Made by a program: the position numbers and the translations under genes. From assembly GCA_035556135.1 (NCBI GenBank), contig DATMFO010000003.1, positions 248,001 through 312,000 on the forward strand: a DNA stretch of 64,000 nt, in the 5' to 3' direction. Of this stretch, positions 34,124 through 41,719 are shown piece after piece. How positions within the stretch are numbered: the first letter of the stretch is position 1; the number at the start of each line of letters is the position of its first letter. The DNA comes from ZC4RG30 sp035556135 (GTDB lineage: Bacteria; Pseudomonadota; Gammaproteobacteria; Steroidobacterales; Steroidobacteraceae). A model generated the notes under the pieces. The model made no database searches and had not been told where the DNA came from. It worked only from the letters and a program-made list of their open reading frames with translations.

Positions 34124-34731
34124 GGCGCGGGCCGCGCCTGCTCGGGATACCAGAAGCGCAGGTGGCAGTTCTCGCAGGCCGCCTGCAGGGCATCACCAGC
34201 GGCCAGGTACTGCTCCACGTTGCGCGCATCGATGGCAGTCACGAGGCCACCGGCTGCTCCCTGCAGCGCGGCCGAGAAGGCCAGGAACAGCGGCCGGTTC
34301 GCATCGATCTCGGTCTGCGCCCGCTGCGGCGTATAGACGCCCTCGCCCTGCTCGCCCTCCAGCTGCTGGCCGGGGTGCGCCACGGGCCGTCCCTCGGTCA
34401 CCAGCAGGTTCGCAGCCTCCATCAGCACCAGCGCCTGCCGACGCAGCGCCAGCCACTCCTCGTCGGTGGCCGGGACGACATCCTCGGTGCCCTTCTCGGT
34501 GCTGGTGGTATACACGGCCTGCCAGAGCGCATTCGCGTGGATGTCGATGGGGTCATGCATCAGGTCGAGCATGCTGGCTGCGGGCTTGAGGCCTGCGGGC
34601 AGCGCCGCGCTGGCGGCAGGCGTTGCTGCAGCCGGCGCGGTCTCCTGCTTCGTGCAGGCGGACCCCAGCAACATGAGCGGAAGCAGCAGGGCCGTAGCGA
34701 CAGCGGAATTTCGACCAGGGGACTTCATCAT
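34120..34731 (-). CDS. Lipoprotein with one c-type haem motif
   Basis: A 203-residue protein with a lipoprotein signal (ATALLLPLMLLGSAC) and a single CENCH motif near the C-terminus (residues ~187-191) followed by LRFWYPEQ. The rest is helical, with no other recognised domain; the general layout is that of cytochrome c' or c-556-like proteins found as lipoproteins. The CENCH should bind haem covalently in the periplasm through the Ccm system. The gene is convergent with, and overlaps by four bases, the NTF2-like gene. Confidence 0.75.
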   Translation of the reverse strand: MMKSPGRNSAVATALLLPLMLLGSACTKQETAPAAATPAASAALPAGLKPAASMLDLMHDPIDIHANALWQAVYTTSTEKGTEDVVPATDEEWLALRRQALVLMEAANLLVTEGRPVAHPGQQLEGEQGEGVYTPQRAQTEIDANRPLFLAFSAALQGAAGGLVTAIDARNVEQYLAAGDALQAACENCHLRFWYPEQARPAP

Positions 34732-34758
34732 GGGTCTCTCCCGGAAAGGACAGGTACG

Positions 34759-35115
34759 TCAGCGCCGCAGGATACGCAGGATCTCTTCCAGCTCCATACG
34801 CAGTTGCCGCACTATCTGCTGGCTCTGGCTCACGTCGGTGCGGGCTTCCTCGCCCTCGAGCTTCTGGCGCGCCCCGCCAATGGTGAAGCCCTGCTCGTAC
34901 AGCAGGCTCCTGATCTGCCGGATGATGATCACGTCCTGGCGCTGGTAGTAGCGACGGTTGCCGCGGCGCTTCACCGGCTTCAGCTGCGGGAATTCCTGCT
35001 CCCAGTAACGCAGCACATGCGGCTTTACGCCGCACAGCTCGCTGACCTCACCAATGGTGAAGTAGCGTTTCCCCGGGATCGCCGGCAGCTCGTTATTGTT
35101 CCGGGGTTCCAGCAT
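34759..35115 (-). CDS. MerR-family transcriptional regulator
   Basis: A 118-residue regulator. The winged helix-turn-helix spans YFTIGEVSELCGVKPHVLRY to RRYYQRQDV, and a coiled coil (QQIVRQLRMELEEILRILRR) forms the dimer interface. There is no Cys-rich metal-binding loop, so it is not a typical metal sensor. The ATG at 35115 lies inside the ihfA gene (23-base overlap), so the two are translated from one message. A MerR-type gene after ihfA is found in several gammaproteobacteria; its target is unknown. Confidence 0.88.
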   Translation of the reverse strand: MLEPRNNNELPAIPGKRYFTIGEVSELCGVKPHVLRYWEQEFPQLKPVKRRGNRRYYQRQDVIIIRQIRSLLYEQGFTIGGARQKLEGEEARTDVSQSQQIVRQLRMELEEILRILRR

Positions 35116-35395
35116 AGGCTTCCACGCGCGCCTTGAGTTTCTGGCCAGGGCGGAATGTGACCACACGCCGCGCGCTGATGGGAATTTCCTCGCCGGTCTT
35201 GGGATTGCGGCCGGGCCGCTGGTTCTTGTCGCGCAGGTCGAAATTGCCGAAGCCGGACAGCTTCACCTGGCTGCCGGCCGACAGCGCGCCGCGCACTTCC
35301 TCGAAAAACAGGTCGACCAGTTCGCGCGCCTCGCGCTTGTTGAGGCCCAGCTGGTTGAACAGCGCTTCCGCGATTTCAGCCTTGGTCAGCGCCAT
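35093..35395 (-). CDS. ihfA: Integration host factor subunit alpha
   Basis: A 100-residue DNA-bending protein of the HU/IHF family: TKAEIAEALFNQLGLNKREA, VKLSGFGNFDLRDKNQRPGR and NPKTGEEIPISARRVVTFRP include the DNA-contacting arm with the conserved Pro. It works as a heterodimer with IhfB, encoded elsewhere. Last conserved gene of the thrS-pheT operon; it starts directly after the pheT stop. Confidence 0.96.
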   Translation of the reverse strand: MALTKAEIAEALFNQLGLNKREARELVDLFFEEVRGALSAGSQVKLSGFGNFDLRDKNQRPGRNPKTGEEIPISARRVVTFRPGQKLKARVEAYAGTPEQ

Positions 35396-37432
35396 TCAGC
35401 CTCGCACCCTTGCATCGAGCTTTTCACCGAGTTCATGGGCCACGGCCGCCATCAGCGCGTCCGCGTCACCGTCGGTGAGCGTCTTACTTTTGTCTTGAAA
35501 AATCAATCCCAAAGCGACGCTTTTTCGAGTTGGTTCTATGCCAGCGCCCTGGTAGATGTCAAAGACCCTGAGGTCCTGGAGCAGCTCCCCTGCGGCAACA
35601 CTAGCATGAGTGAGGATGGCGCTTAAAGGCGTGGTCACCGGCACGGTGACAGCCAGGTCGCGCCGTACCTGCGGGAAGCGGGAAACGGCCTGCACCACCG
35701 GCAGGGGCGCCTCCAGCGCCGGAATTATGTCCAGTTCGAACAGCATCACCGGGGCAGTGAAACCCAGCTCCGCGGCGATCCGGGGGTGCAGCTCTCCCAC
35801 GCGGCCCACCTCCCGTCCATCGCGCCGGATGCTGGCGCAGCGTCCCGGGTGCAGGCAGGAAAGTCCCGCCGGTTCCCAGCTGAAGCGCGCGGCGCTGCCG
35901 GCGAGCTGCAGCATGGCGCTGACGTCGGCCTTCACGTCGAAGAAGTCGGCACTGTCCTTGCCGCCGGCCCAGTGTTCGGGATGGCGCGAACCGACGGCAA
36001 TGCCGGCGATGCGCGGCACCTCGCGCAGGCTGCCAGCTTCGGTGAGGAACACGGCGCCCTGCTCGAACAGGCGCACGCGATCCTGCTGGCGCGCGAGATT
36101 GGTCAGTGCCGACTTCAGCAGCGCCGGCCACAGCGATACGCGCATCACGGCCAGGTCGGATGCAATCGGATTGGCCAGGCGGATGGCGTCCTGTGCGGGG
36201 AAGAGTTTCTCCTGCAGCACGGGGTCCACGAAGGCGTAGTTGATGGCTTCCTGGTAGCCACGCACAGTGAGCGCGTCCAGCACGGCCCGCTCGTCGATGC
36301 GCGACTCGCTGCGGCGCGCGAAGCGCTGCGGCAGGCGCATGGGCGATTCCTGCACGGCGTCGAAGCCGACGATGCGCAGCACTTCCTCGATGAAATCGGC
36401 TTCGATCGCAAGGTCAAAGCGCCAGGACGGCGGTGTGACCATCCAGCCTTCGGCATGGGTTGCCACGGCAAGGCCAAGGCCGGTGAGGCTGCCGGAAACA
36501 CGCGCGTCGGGAATATGCGCACCGGTGAGCTGCGCCAGGCGCGCGCGCCGCAGCAGCACCGGCTTGCGTGGCGGCAGCCCGGCTGGGGTGACGGTCTCGT
36601 GCACCTGGCCGGCCCTGCCGCCGCACAACTCCAGCAGCAGAGCAGTGGCGCGCTCCATCGCGCGTCCCTGACCCTCCGGGTCCACGCCGCGCTCGAAACG
36701 CTGGCTGGCATCGGTGGTCAGGCCGTAGCGACGGCCTCGTCCGGCGATGGCATCGGGCGGGAAATACGCCACCTCCAGCAGCAGGTCGGTGGCCTCAGGG
36801 GTGATCGAGCTGCCATGGCCGCCCATCACGCCGGCCATGCCAACGGGACCGGAATCATCGGCGATCACCAGCACGTCGGGAGAGAGTTCGACAGTGCGCT
36901 CATCGAGCAGCTTGATGCTCTCGCCTGCACGGGCAAGACGGGCGCGCAGCGTGCCGGACACGCGCTGCGCGTCGTAGGCATGCATGGGCTGGCCGAGTTC
37001 CAGCAGCACGTAGTTGGTGATGTCGACCACCGGGCTGATGCTGCGGACGCCGGCGTGCTGCAGGCGCTCGACCATCCACGGTGGCGTGGCACGCGTGTTG
37101 TCGATTCCTTCGACCCGGCGCAACAGGAACCGGGGGCAGGCTTCAGGGACTTCCACCAGCGGCACAGGTCCGGCATCGCTGACTGGCTTGATCGCAGGGA
37201 CCGCGGGTGACTTGAGCGCATTGCCAGTGAGCGCGGCGACCTCGCGCGCCACGCCCAGCACCGACATGGAATCACCGCGATTGGCGTAGGTTTTCAGCTC
37301 GAGCACGGCCTCGTTGCCCACAGTCTCGAAGCCTTCCACTTCGAAGCCTGAAGCCGTGAGGCGGCGCGCGAGTTCCTCCGCCTCCCAGTGCAGGTCGATC
37401 CAGTCACGCAGCCAGGAAAGCGGCAGCCTCAC
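35396..37432 (-). CDS. pheT: Phenylalanyl-tRNA synthetase beta subunit lacking the tRNA-binding (B2) domain
   Basis: Beta subunit of the (alpha-beta)2 enzyme; 678 residues instead of about 795 in E. coli. The N-terminus LPLSWLRDWIDL ... SGFEVEGFETVG runs straight into VLELKTYANRGDSMSVLGVA, which aligns with E. coli residues near 155-170, so the EMAP-like OB-fold (roughly E. coli 40-150) is absent. The rest is complete: B3/B4 (TNYVLLELGQPMHAYDAQRV), B5 (SWRFDLAIEADFIEEVLRI), catalytic-like B6/B7 and the C-terminal anticodon-type domain (VSRFPQVRRDLAVTV). The GTG at 37432 overlaps the pheS stop and has GGAGG six bases upstream. Confidence 0.95.
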   Translation of the reverse strand: MRLPLSWLRDWIDLHWEAEELARRLTASGFEVEGFETVGNEAVLELKTYANRGDSMSVLGVAREVAALTGNALKSPAVPAIKPVSDAGPVPLVEVPEACPRFLLRRVEGIDNTRATPPWMVERLQHAGVRSISPVVDITNYVLLELGQPMHAYDAQRVSGTLRARLARAGESIKLLDERTVELSPDVLVIADDSGPVGMAGVMGGHGSSITPEATDLLLEVAYFPPDAIAGRGRRYGLTTDASQRFERGVDPEGQGRAMERATALLLELCGGRAGQVHETVTPAGLPPRKPVLLRRARLAQLTGAHIPDARVSGSLTGLGLAVATHAEGWMVTPPSWRFDLAIEADFIEEVLRIVGFDAVQESPMRLPQRFARRSESRIDERAVLDALTVRGYQEAINYAFVDPVLQEKLFPAQDAIRLANPIASDLAVMRVSLWPALLKSALTNLARQQDRVRLFEQGAVFLTEAGSLREVPRIAGIAVGSRHPEHWAGGKDSADFFDVKADVSAMLQLAGSAARFSWEPAGLSCLHPGRCASIRRDGREVGRVGELHPRIAAELGFTAPVMLFELDIIPALEAPLPVVQAVSRFPQVRRDLAVTVPVTTPLSAILTHASVAAGELLQDLRVFDIYQGAGIEPTRKSVALGLIFQDKSKTLTDGDADALMAAVAHELGEKLDARVRG

Positions 37433-38478
37433 GACCACCCTCCGCGGAACTGCTTCAGGAACCGGAGGTCGTTCTCGAAGAACAGTCGCAGGTCATTGAC
37501 CCCGTAGCGCAGCATGGCCAGGCGATCGATGCCCATGCCGAAGGCATAGCCCGTGTACCGTTCCGCATCGACGCCGCAGGCGGCGAGCACGTTCGGGTGC
37601 ACCATGCCGCAGCCGAGCACCTCGATCCATCCGGTGTGCTTGCACAGCCGGCAGCCGGAGCCACCGCACTGCACGCAGGTGATGTCCACCTCGGCCGAGG
37701 GCTCGGTGAATGGAAAATACGAGGGCCTGAGGCGCATCGCCAGGTCGCGCTCGAAGAAGGCTTCCATGAAGCCATGCAGGATGGACTTCAGGTTGGCGAA
37801 GCTCACGACCTCATCCACCAGCAGTCCCTCCACCTGGTGGAACATGGGCGTATGCGTGGCGTCTGAATCCATGCGATACACGCGCCCAGGCGCGATCACC
37901 GCCAGCGGCAGCCGCTCGCGCGCGGCAAGCAGCGCGCGGATCTGTACTGGCGAGGTATGCGTGCGCAGCAGCGCGCGCTCGCCCTTCACCTCGTGCTCCA
38001 GGTAGAAGGTGTCGTGCATGGCACGTGCCGGATGATTGGCCGGCACGTTCAGCGCAGTGAAGTTGTGGAAGTCGTCTTCGATCTCGGGGCCCTGCGCCAC
38101 CTCGAAGCCGACCTCGCGGAAAAGCCGCTCGATGCGCAGGCGCGCGCGGGTCACCGGGTGCAGGCCGCCGCTGGTTTCGCCGCGACCATCGGCGGTGACA
38201 TCCACCGTTCCGGCGGCAAGCTTCTGCGAGAGGGCCGCTGCCTCGAGCTCCATGCGGCGGGCGTCGATGGCCGCCTGCACAATCTCCTTGGCTTCATTGA
38301 TGCGCGCACCCGCAGCTGGCCGCTCGGCAGCAGGAAGCTTGCCAAGTGACTTCAGCTGATCAGTGAGCGTGCCCTTCTTGCCCAGCCACGCAACACGCAC
38401 CTCATCAAGGCGCGGCAGGTCGGCGCTGGCGGTGATTTCCGCCAGCGCACGCGCGGTCAGGTCGGCGAGCGACTCCAT
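37429..38478 (-). CDS. pheS: Phenylalanyl-tRNA synthetase alpha subunit
   Basis: Catalytic subunit of PheRS, 349 residues. N-terminal coiled-coil arm (~1-90), then the class II core with motif 2 (APGRVYRMDSDATHTPMFHQ) and motif 3 (GYAFGMGIDRLAMLRYG). The insertion CVQCGGSGCRLCKHTGW has four Cys residues and may bind zinc, as in many bacterial PheS. It sits between rplT and pheT, overlapping pheT by four bases (GTGA). No pheM-like leader peptide was recognised in the 35-base gap to rplT. Confidence 0.96.
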   Translation of the reverse strand: MESLADLTARALAEITASADLPRLDEVRVAWLGKKGTLTDQLKSLGKLPAAERPAAGARINEAKEIVQAAIDARRMELEAAALSQKLAAGTVDVTADGRGETSGGLHPVTRARLRIERLFREVGFEVAQGPEIEDDFHNFTALNVPANHPARAMHDTFYLEHEVKGERALLRTHTSPVQIRALLAARERLPLAVIAPGRVYRMDSDATHTPMFHQVEGLLVDEVVSFANLKSILHGFMEAFFERDLAMRLRPSYFPFTEPSAEVDITCVQCGGSGCRLCKHTGWIEVLGCGMVHPNVLAACGVDAERYTGYAFGMGIDRLAMLRYGVNDLRLFFENDLRFLKQFRGGWS

Positions 38479-38513
38479 TGCCAGCCCCCTCCTCTAAGGC
38501 CGAGCCCGCGGGC

Positions 38514-38879
38514 TCAGGCGGCTGCTTGGAGCTGGGCCTTGGCCTGTTCGCAGAGGGCGGCAAACGACGCCGGTTCGTGCACGGCGAGCTCGGCGAGGAT
38601 CTTGCGATCCACCTCGACGCCGGACTTCAGCAGCCCGTTGATCAGGCGGCTGTACGACAGGCCGTGCTCGCGGGCCGCCGCATTGATGCGGGCGATCCAC
38701 AGCGCGCGGAAATCGCGCTTCTTGAGCTTGCGGCCGATGTAGGCATATTGCCCGGCCTTGGTGACCGCCTGCTTGGCGGCGCGGAATACCTTGCGGCGGG
38801 CGTTGTAATAACCCTTCGCCTTGGCCAGGACCTTCTTGTGACGGCGTCCAGCAATGACGCCACGTTTGACTCGTGCCAT
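38514..38879 (-). CDS. rplT: 50S ribosomal protein L20
   Basis: A 121-residue L20: MARVKRGVIAGRRHKKVLAK at the start, AKGYYNARRKVFRAAKQA, DFRALWIARINAAAREHGLS and a helical C-terminus. It binds 23S rRNA early in 50S assembly and in E. coli represses the rpmI-rplT message. It starts 24 bases after the rpmI stop. Confidence 0.97.
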   Translation of the reverse strand: MARVKRGVIAGRRHKKVLAKAKGYYNARRKVFRAAKQAVTKAGQYAYIGRKLKKRDFRALWIARINAAAREHGLSYSRLINGLLKSGVEVDRKILAELAVHEPASFAALCEQAKAQLQAAA

Positions 38880-38903
38880 TTTCGTCTACCTCGTATGTGG
38901 CGC

Positions 38904-39104
38904 TTAAGCGTTGGGGAGCAATGCGTCGCAGCGGCCCACGTCGCTCTTGTGCACGAGCGAGGAACCGCCAGAACGCAGCTGGCGCTTGGTCTTGCGAGGC
39001 TTGTGGCCGAGATTGTGGCGGCGGCCGGCGGAATACGACTTGTATCCCTTGGCCGTCTTGCGCAGGCGCTTGGCAGCCGCCCGGTTGGTCTTCAGTTTAG
39101 GCAT
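38904..39104 (-). CDS. rpmI: 50S ribosomal protein L35
   Basis: A 66-residue L35, beginning MPKLKTNRAAAKRLRKTAKG with SYSAGRRHNLGHKPRKTKRQ. The ATG at 39104 has GGAG upstream; the frame upstream to 39188 is the infC-rpmI leader, not coding. The 107-base leader 39105-39211 is where L20-dependent control acts in E. coli; I could not confirm a pseudoknot by eye. Confidence 0.96.
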   Translation of the reverse strand: MPKLKTNRAAAKRLRKTAKGYKSYSAGRRHNLGHKPRKTKRQLRSGGSSLVHKSDVGRCDALLPNA

Positions 39105-39211
39105 GACATCACTCCAGTTTTTTAGCTTCCGGTCGCAAGGCGCGCGGATGCATTGCTGCACCACGTGCCCGCTAGGGGCGGACCACATCGCGCCTCAAGG
39201 GCGCTTTGCGA

Positions 39212-39739
39212 TCACTTCTTTTTTGGCGAAAACACCATGACCATCTGCCGTCCTTCCATCAGCGGGTTCTGTTCGATCACGGCAATTTCAGCCAGATCGC
39301 CAGATACGCGCTGCAGAAGCCTGCGGCCGATATCCTGGTGCGCCATCTCCCGGCCGCGGAAACGTAGCGTTACCTTGGCCTTGTCACCCTCGGTCAGGAA
39401 GCGGGTCAGATTACGCAGCTTGACCTGGTAATCACCCTCTTCCGTACCGGGACGAAACTTCACTTCCTTGACCTGGATCTGCTTCTGCTTGCGCTTGGCA
39501 GAGTGGGCTTTCTTGTTCTGTTCGAACAGGTACTTGCCGAAATCCATCACGCGCACTACCGGAGGTTCGGCTGTGGGCGAGACTTCAACCAGGTCGAGCT
39601 GGGCATCGACGGCGAGTTGCAGCGCCTGGGCTCGCAACATCACTCCCGCCTGCTCGCCATCCGCGCCAATCACCCGCACTTGTGGCGAGGTGATCTCTTC
39701 GTTGCGCCGGATGCGCTTCGCTGCTGCTGCTGTAGCTAT
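39212..39739 (-). CDS. infC: Translation initiation factor IF-3, AUA start
   Basis: A 175-residue IF3: RIRRNEEITSPQVRVIGADG, LVEVSPTAEPPVVRVMDFGK, KEVKFRPGTEEGDYQVKLRN and LRFRGREMAHQDIGRRLLQR cover both domains. It prevents premature 30S-50S joining and rejects non-AUG initiators. The start is the ATA at 39739, with GGAGG nine bases upstream inside the end of thrS and only four bases after the thrS stop. Non-canonical infC starts (AUU in E. coli) allow IF3 to repress its own translation; the same is expected here. No ATG, GTG or TTG fits at this point. Confidence 0.95.
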   Translation of the reverse strand: MATAAAAKRIRRNEEITSPQVRVIGADGEQAGVMLRAQALQLAVDAQLDLVEVSPTAEPPVVRVMDFGKYLFEQNKKAHSAKRKQKQIQVKEVKFRPGTEEGDYQVKLRNLTRFLTEGDKAKVTLRFRGREMAHQDIGRRLLQRVSGDLAEIAVIEQNPLMEGRQMVMVFSPKKK

Positions 39740-39743
39740 AAAA

Positions 39744-41672
39744 TCAATCCTCCAGACAGGTGCGTCCGCGACTTGAGACCTCGACACCGAGACGTTCGAC
39801 AAACGTCGTCAGCGGCATCGTGCCCAGGTCCTTGCCGTTGCGGGTACGCACGGAAACCAGGTTGGCTGCAATCTCCTTGTCACCCGCCACCAACAGGTAC
39901 GGGACGCGCTGCAGCGTGTGCTCGCGGATCTTAAAGCCCACCTTTTCGTTCCGCAAGTCGGCAATGGCGCGAAATCCCTGATTTGCAAGGGATTCCACCA
40001 GGCCTTCGACATAGGCGTTCTGCTTCTCGGTGATGGGCATCACCACCGCCTGCACCGGCGTCAGCCAGCTGGGCAGCCGGCCTGCGTGGTGCTCCAGCAG
40101 GATAGCGAAAAAACGCTCCAGCGAGCCGAAGATGGCGCGGTGCAGCATGACCGGATACTGCTTCTGGCCGTGCTCGTCCACGTACTGGGCGCCCAGCCGG
40201 CCGGGCATGTTCAGGTCCACCTGCAGGGTGCCGCACTGCCAGTCGCGGCCGATGGCATCGCGCAGCACGAATTCCAGCTTGGGTCCGTAGAAGGCCCCCT
40301 CGCCCGGGTTGTGGATGTAATCGATGCCGGCGGCAGCGGCTGCGGCCTTCAGCGCGGCCTCGGATTTGTCCCAGACTGCGTCATCACCCACCCGCTTCGG
40401 GGGCCGGTCGGCGAACTTGACCTTCACATCGTCGAAGCCGAAGTCCCGGTACACCGACAGCAGCAGCTGGATGATGCGCACCGACTCCTCGGTGATCTGC
40501 TCCGGGGTGATGAAGCAGTGGGCGTCGTCCTGGGTGAAGCCGCGCACGCGCATCAGCCCGTGCAGGGCGCCGGAGGGCTCGTAGCGATGCACCTTGCCGA
40601 ACTCGGCGAAGCGCAGCGGCAGCTCGCGGTAGCTCCTGATGCCCTGCTTGAAGATCTGCACATGGCCCGGGCAGTTCATGGGCTTGATCGCGTACAGCCG
40701 CTCGTCCGGCGTGCGCGTGAGATACATGTTTTCGCCGAACTTCTCGAGGTGGCCGGACTGTTGCCACAGGACCGAGTCCATCAGCTCCGGCGCGTTCACT
40801 TCCTGGAAGCCGGCCTTTTCCTGGGCCTGGCGCATGTAGGCGATCAGGCGCTGGAAGATGCCCCAGCCCTTCGGGTGCCAGAACACCGCGCCCGGGGCTT
40901 CTTCCTGCATGTGGAAGAGGTCCAGTTCGCGGCCGATGCGGCGGTGGTCGCGCTTCTCGGCTTCCTCGAGGCGGGTGAGGTAGTCCTTGAGATCCTTCTC
41001 GTTGAGCCAGGCCGTGCCGTAGATGCGCTGGAGCATCTCGTTGCGATGATCGCCGCGCCAGTAGGCGCCGGCCACCTTCATCAGCTTGAACGCCTTCAGC
41101 TTGCCAGTGGAAGGCACGTGCGGGCCGCGGCAGAGGTCCTCCCACTTGCCCTGGCCATACAGGCCAATGGGCTCGCCCGCTGGAATGCCGGCAATGATCT
41201 CGGCCTTGTAGTGCTCGCCCAGCGACTTGAAATGGGCCACGGCTTCATCGCGCGGCAGCTCGCGCCGGTGCACGGGCAGGTCGGCCCTGGCCAGCTCGTG
41301 CATGCGCTGCTCGATGGCGGCGACGTCTTCGGGGGTGAAGGGACGCGAGTAGGAGAAATCGTAGTAGAAGCCATCGTCGATCACCGGGCCGATGGTGACC
41401 TGGGCCTCGGGGAACAACTCCTTCACCGCATTGCCCAGCAGGTGGGCGGCGGAGTGGCGGATCAGCTCGAGGGCGTCCGGATCCTTCTCGGTGACGATGG
41501 CCAGCGAGGCATCTTCGGCGATGCGGAAGGAGGTATCGACCAGCTTCCCATTGACGCGGCCGGCCAGCGCGGCCCTGCGCAGGCCGGCGCCGATGCTGGC
41601 AGCAACCTCATCGACGGTGACCGGCTGGTCGAACTGTTTCTGGCTGCCATCGGGCAGCGTGATGACGGGCAT
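39744..41672 (-). CDS. thrS: Threonyl-tRNA synthetase
   Basis: A 642-residue class II synthetase. TGS domain at the N-terminus (ITLPDGSQKQFDQPVTVDEV), the editing domain with HSAAHLLGNAV and the HxxxH zinc-type residues, catalytic core with motif 2 (FAEFGKVHRYEPSGALHGLM; RGFTQDDAHCF) and motif 3 (MLHRAIFGSLERF), then the anticodon-binding domain (VVMPITEKQNAYVEGL). First gene of the thrS-infC-rpmI-rplT-pheST-ihfA operon. I see no obvious operator fold upstream, but E. coli-type autoregulation would act there. Confidence 0.97.
   Translation of the reverse strand: MPVITLPDGSQKQFDQPVTVDEVAASIGAGLRRAALAGRVNGKLVDTSFRIAEDASLAIVTEKDPDALELIRHSAAHLLGNAVKELFPEAQVTIGPVIDDGFYYDFSYSRPFTPEDVAAIEQRMHELARADLPVHRRELPRDEAVAHFKSLGEHYKAEIIAGIPAGEPIGLYGQGKWEDLCRGPHVPSTGKLKAFKLMKVAGAYWRGDHRNEMLQRIYGTAWLNEKDLKDYLTRLEEAEKRDHRRIGRELDLFHMQEEAPGAVFWHPKGWGIFQRLIAYMRQAQEKAGFQEVNAPELMDSVLWQQSGHLEKFGENMYLTRTPDERLYAIKPMNCPGHVQIFKQGIRSYRELPLRFAEFGKVHRYEPSGALHGLMRVRGFTQDDAHCFITPEQITEESVRIIQLLLSVYRDFGFDDVKVKFADRPPKRVGDDAVWDKSEAALKAAAAAAGIDYIHNPGEGAFYGPKLEFVLRDAIGRDWQCGTLQVDLNMPGRLGAQYVDEHGQKQYPVMLHRAIFGSLERFFAILLEHHAGRLPSWLTPVQAVVMPITEKQNAYVEGLVESLANQGFRAIADLRNEKVGFKIREHTLQRVPYLLVAGDKEIAANLVSVRTRNGKDLGTMPLTTFVERLGVEVSSRGRTCLED
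39749..39753 (-). promoter_or_regulatory. Shine-Dalgarno (GGAGG) for infC
   Basis: GGAGG on the minus strand within the last codons of thrS, nine bases before the ATA at 39739. It fixes the infC start at the non-canonical AUA codon; an ATT that directly abuts the site is too close to be used. Confidence 0.75.
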
Positions 41673-41719
41673 GAGTCAGGCGGGGCGGTAAAAGGAGCGC
41701 GATTGTACCCGAGCCCCGC

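Noticed and set aside
39105..39211. L20-binding leader before rpmI
   Set aside because: Expected from E. coli, but I could not recognise the pseudoknot or L20 site by eye, so no RNA feature is called.
41680..41719. GCGGGGC/GCCCCGC inverted repeat between thrS and the POT gene
   Set aside because: Seven-bp stem with a 26-base loop; expected by chance in GC-rich DNA.
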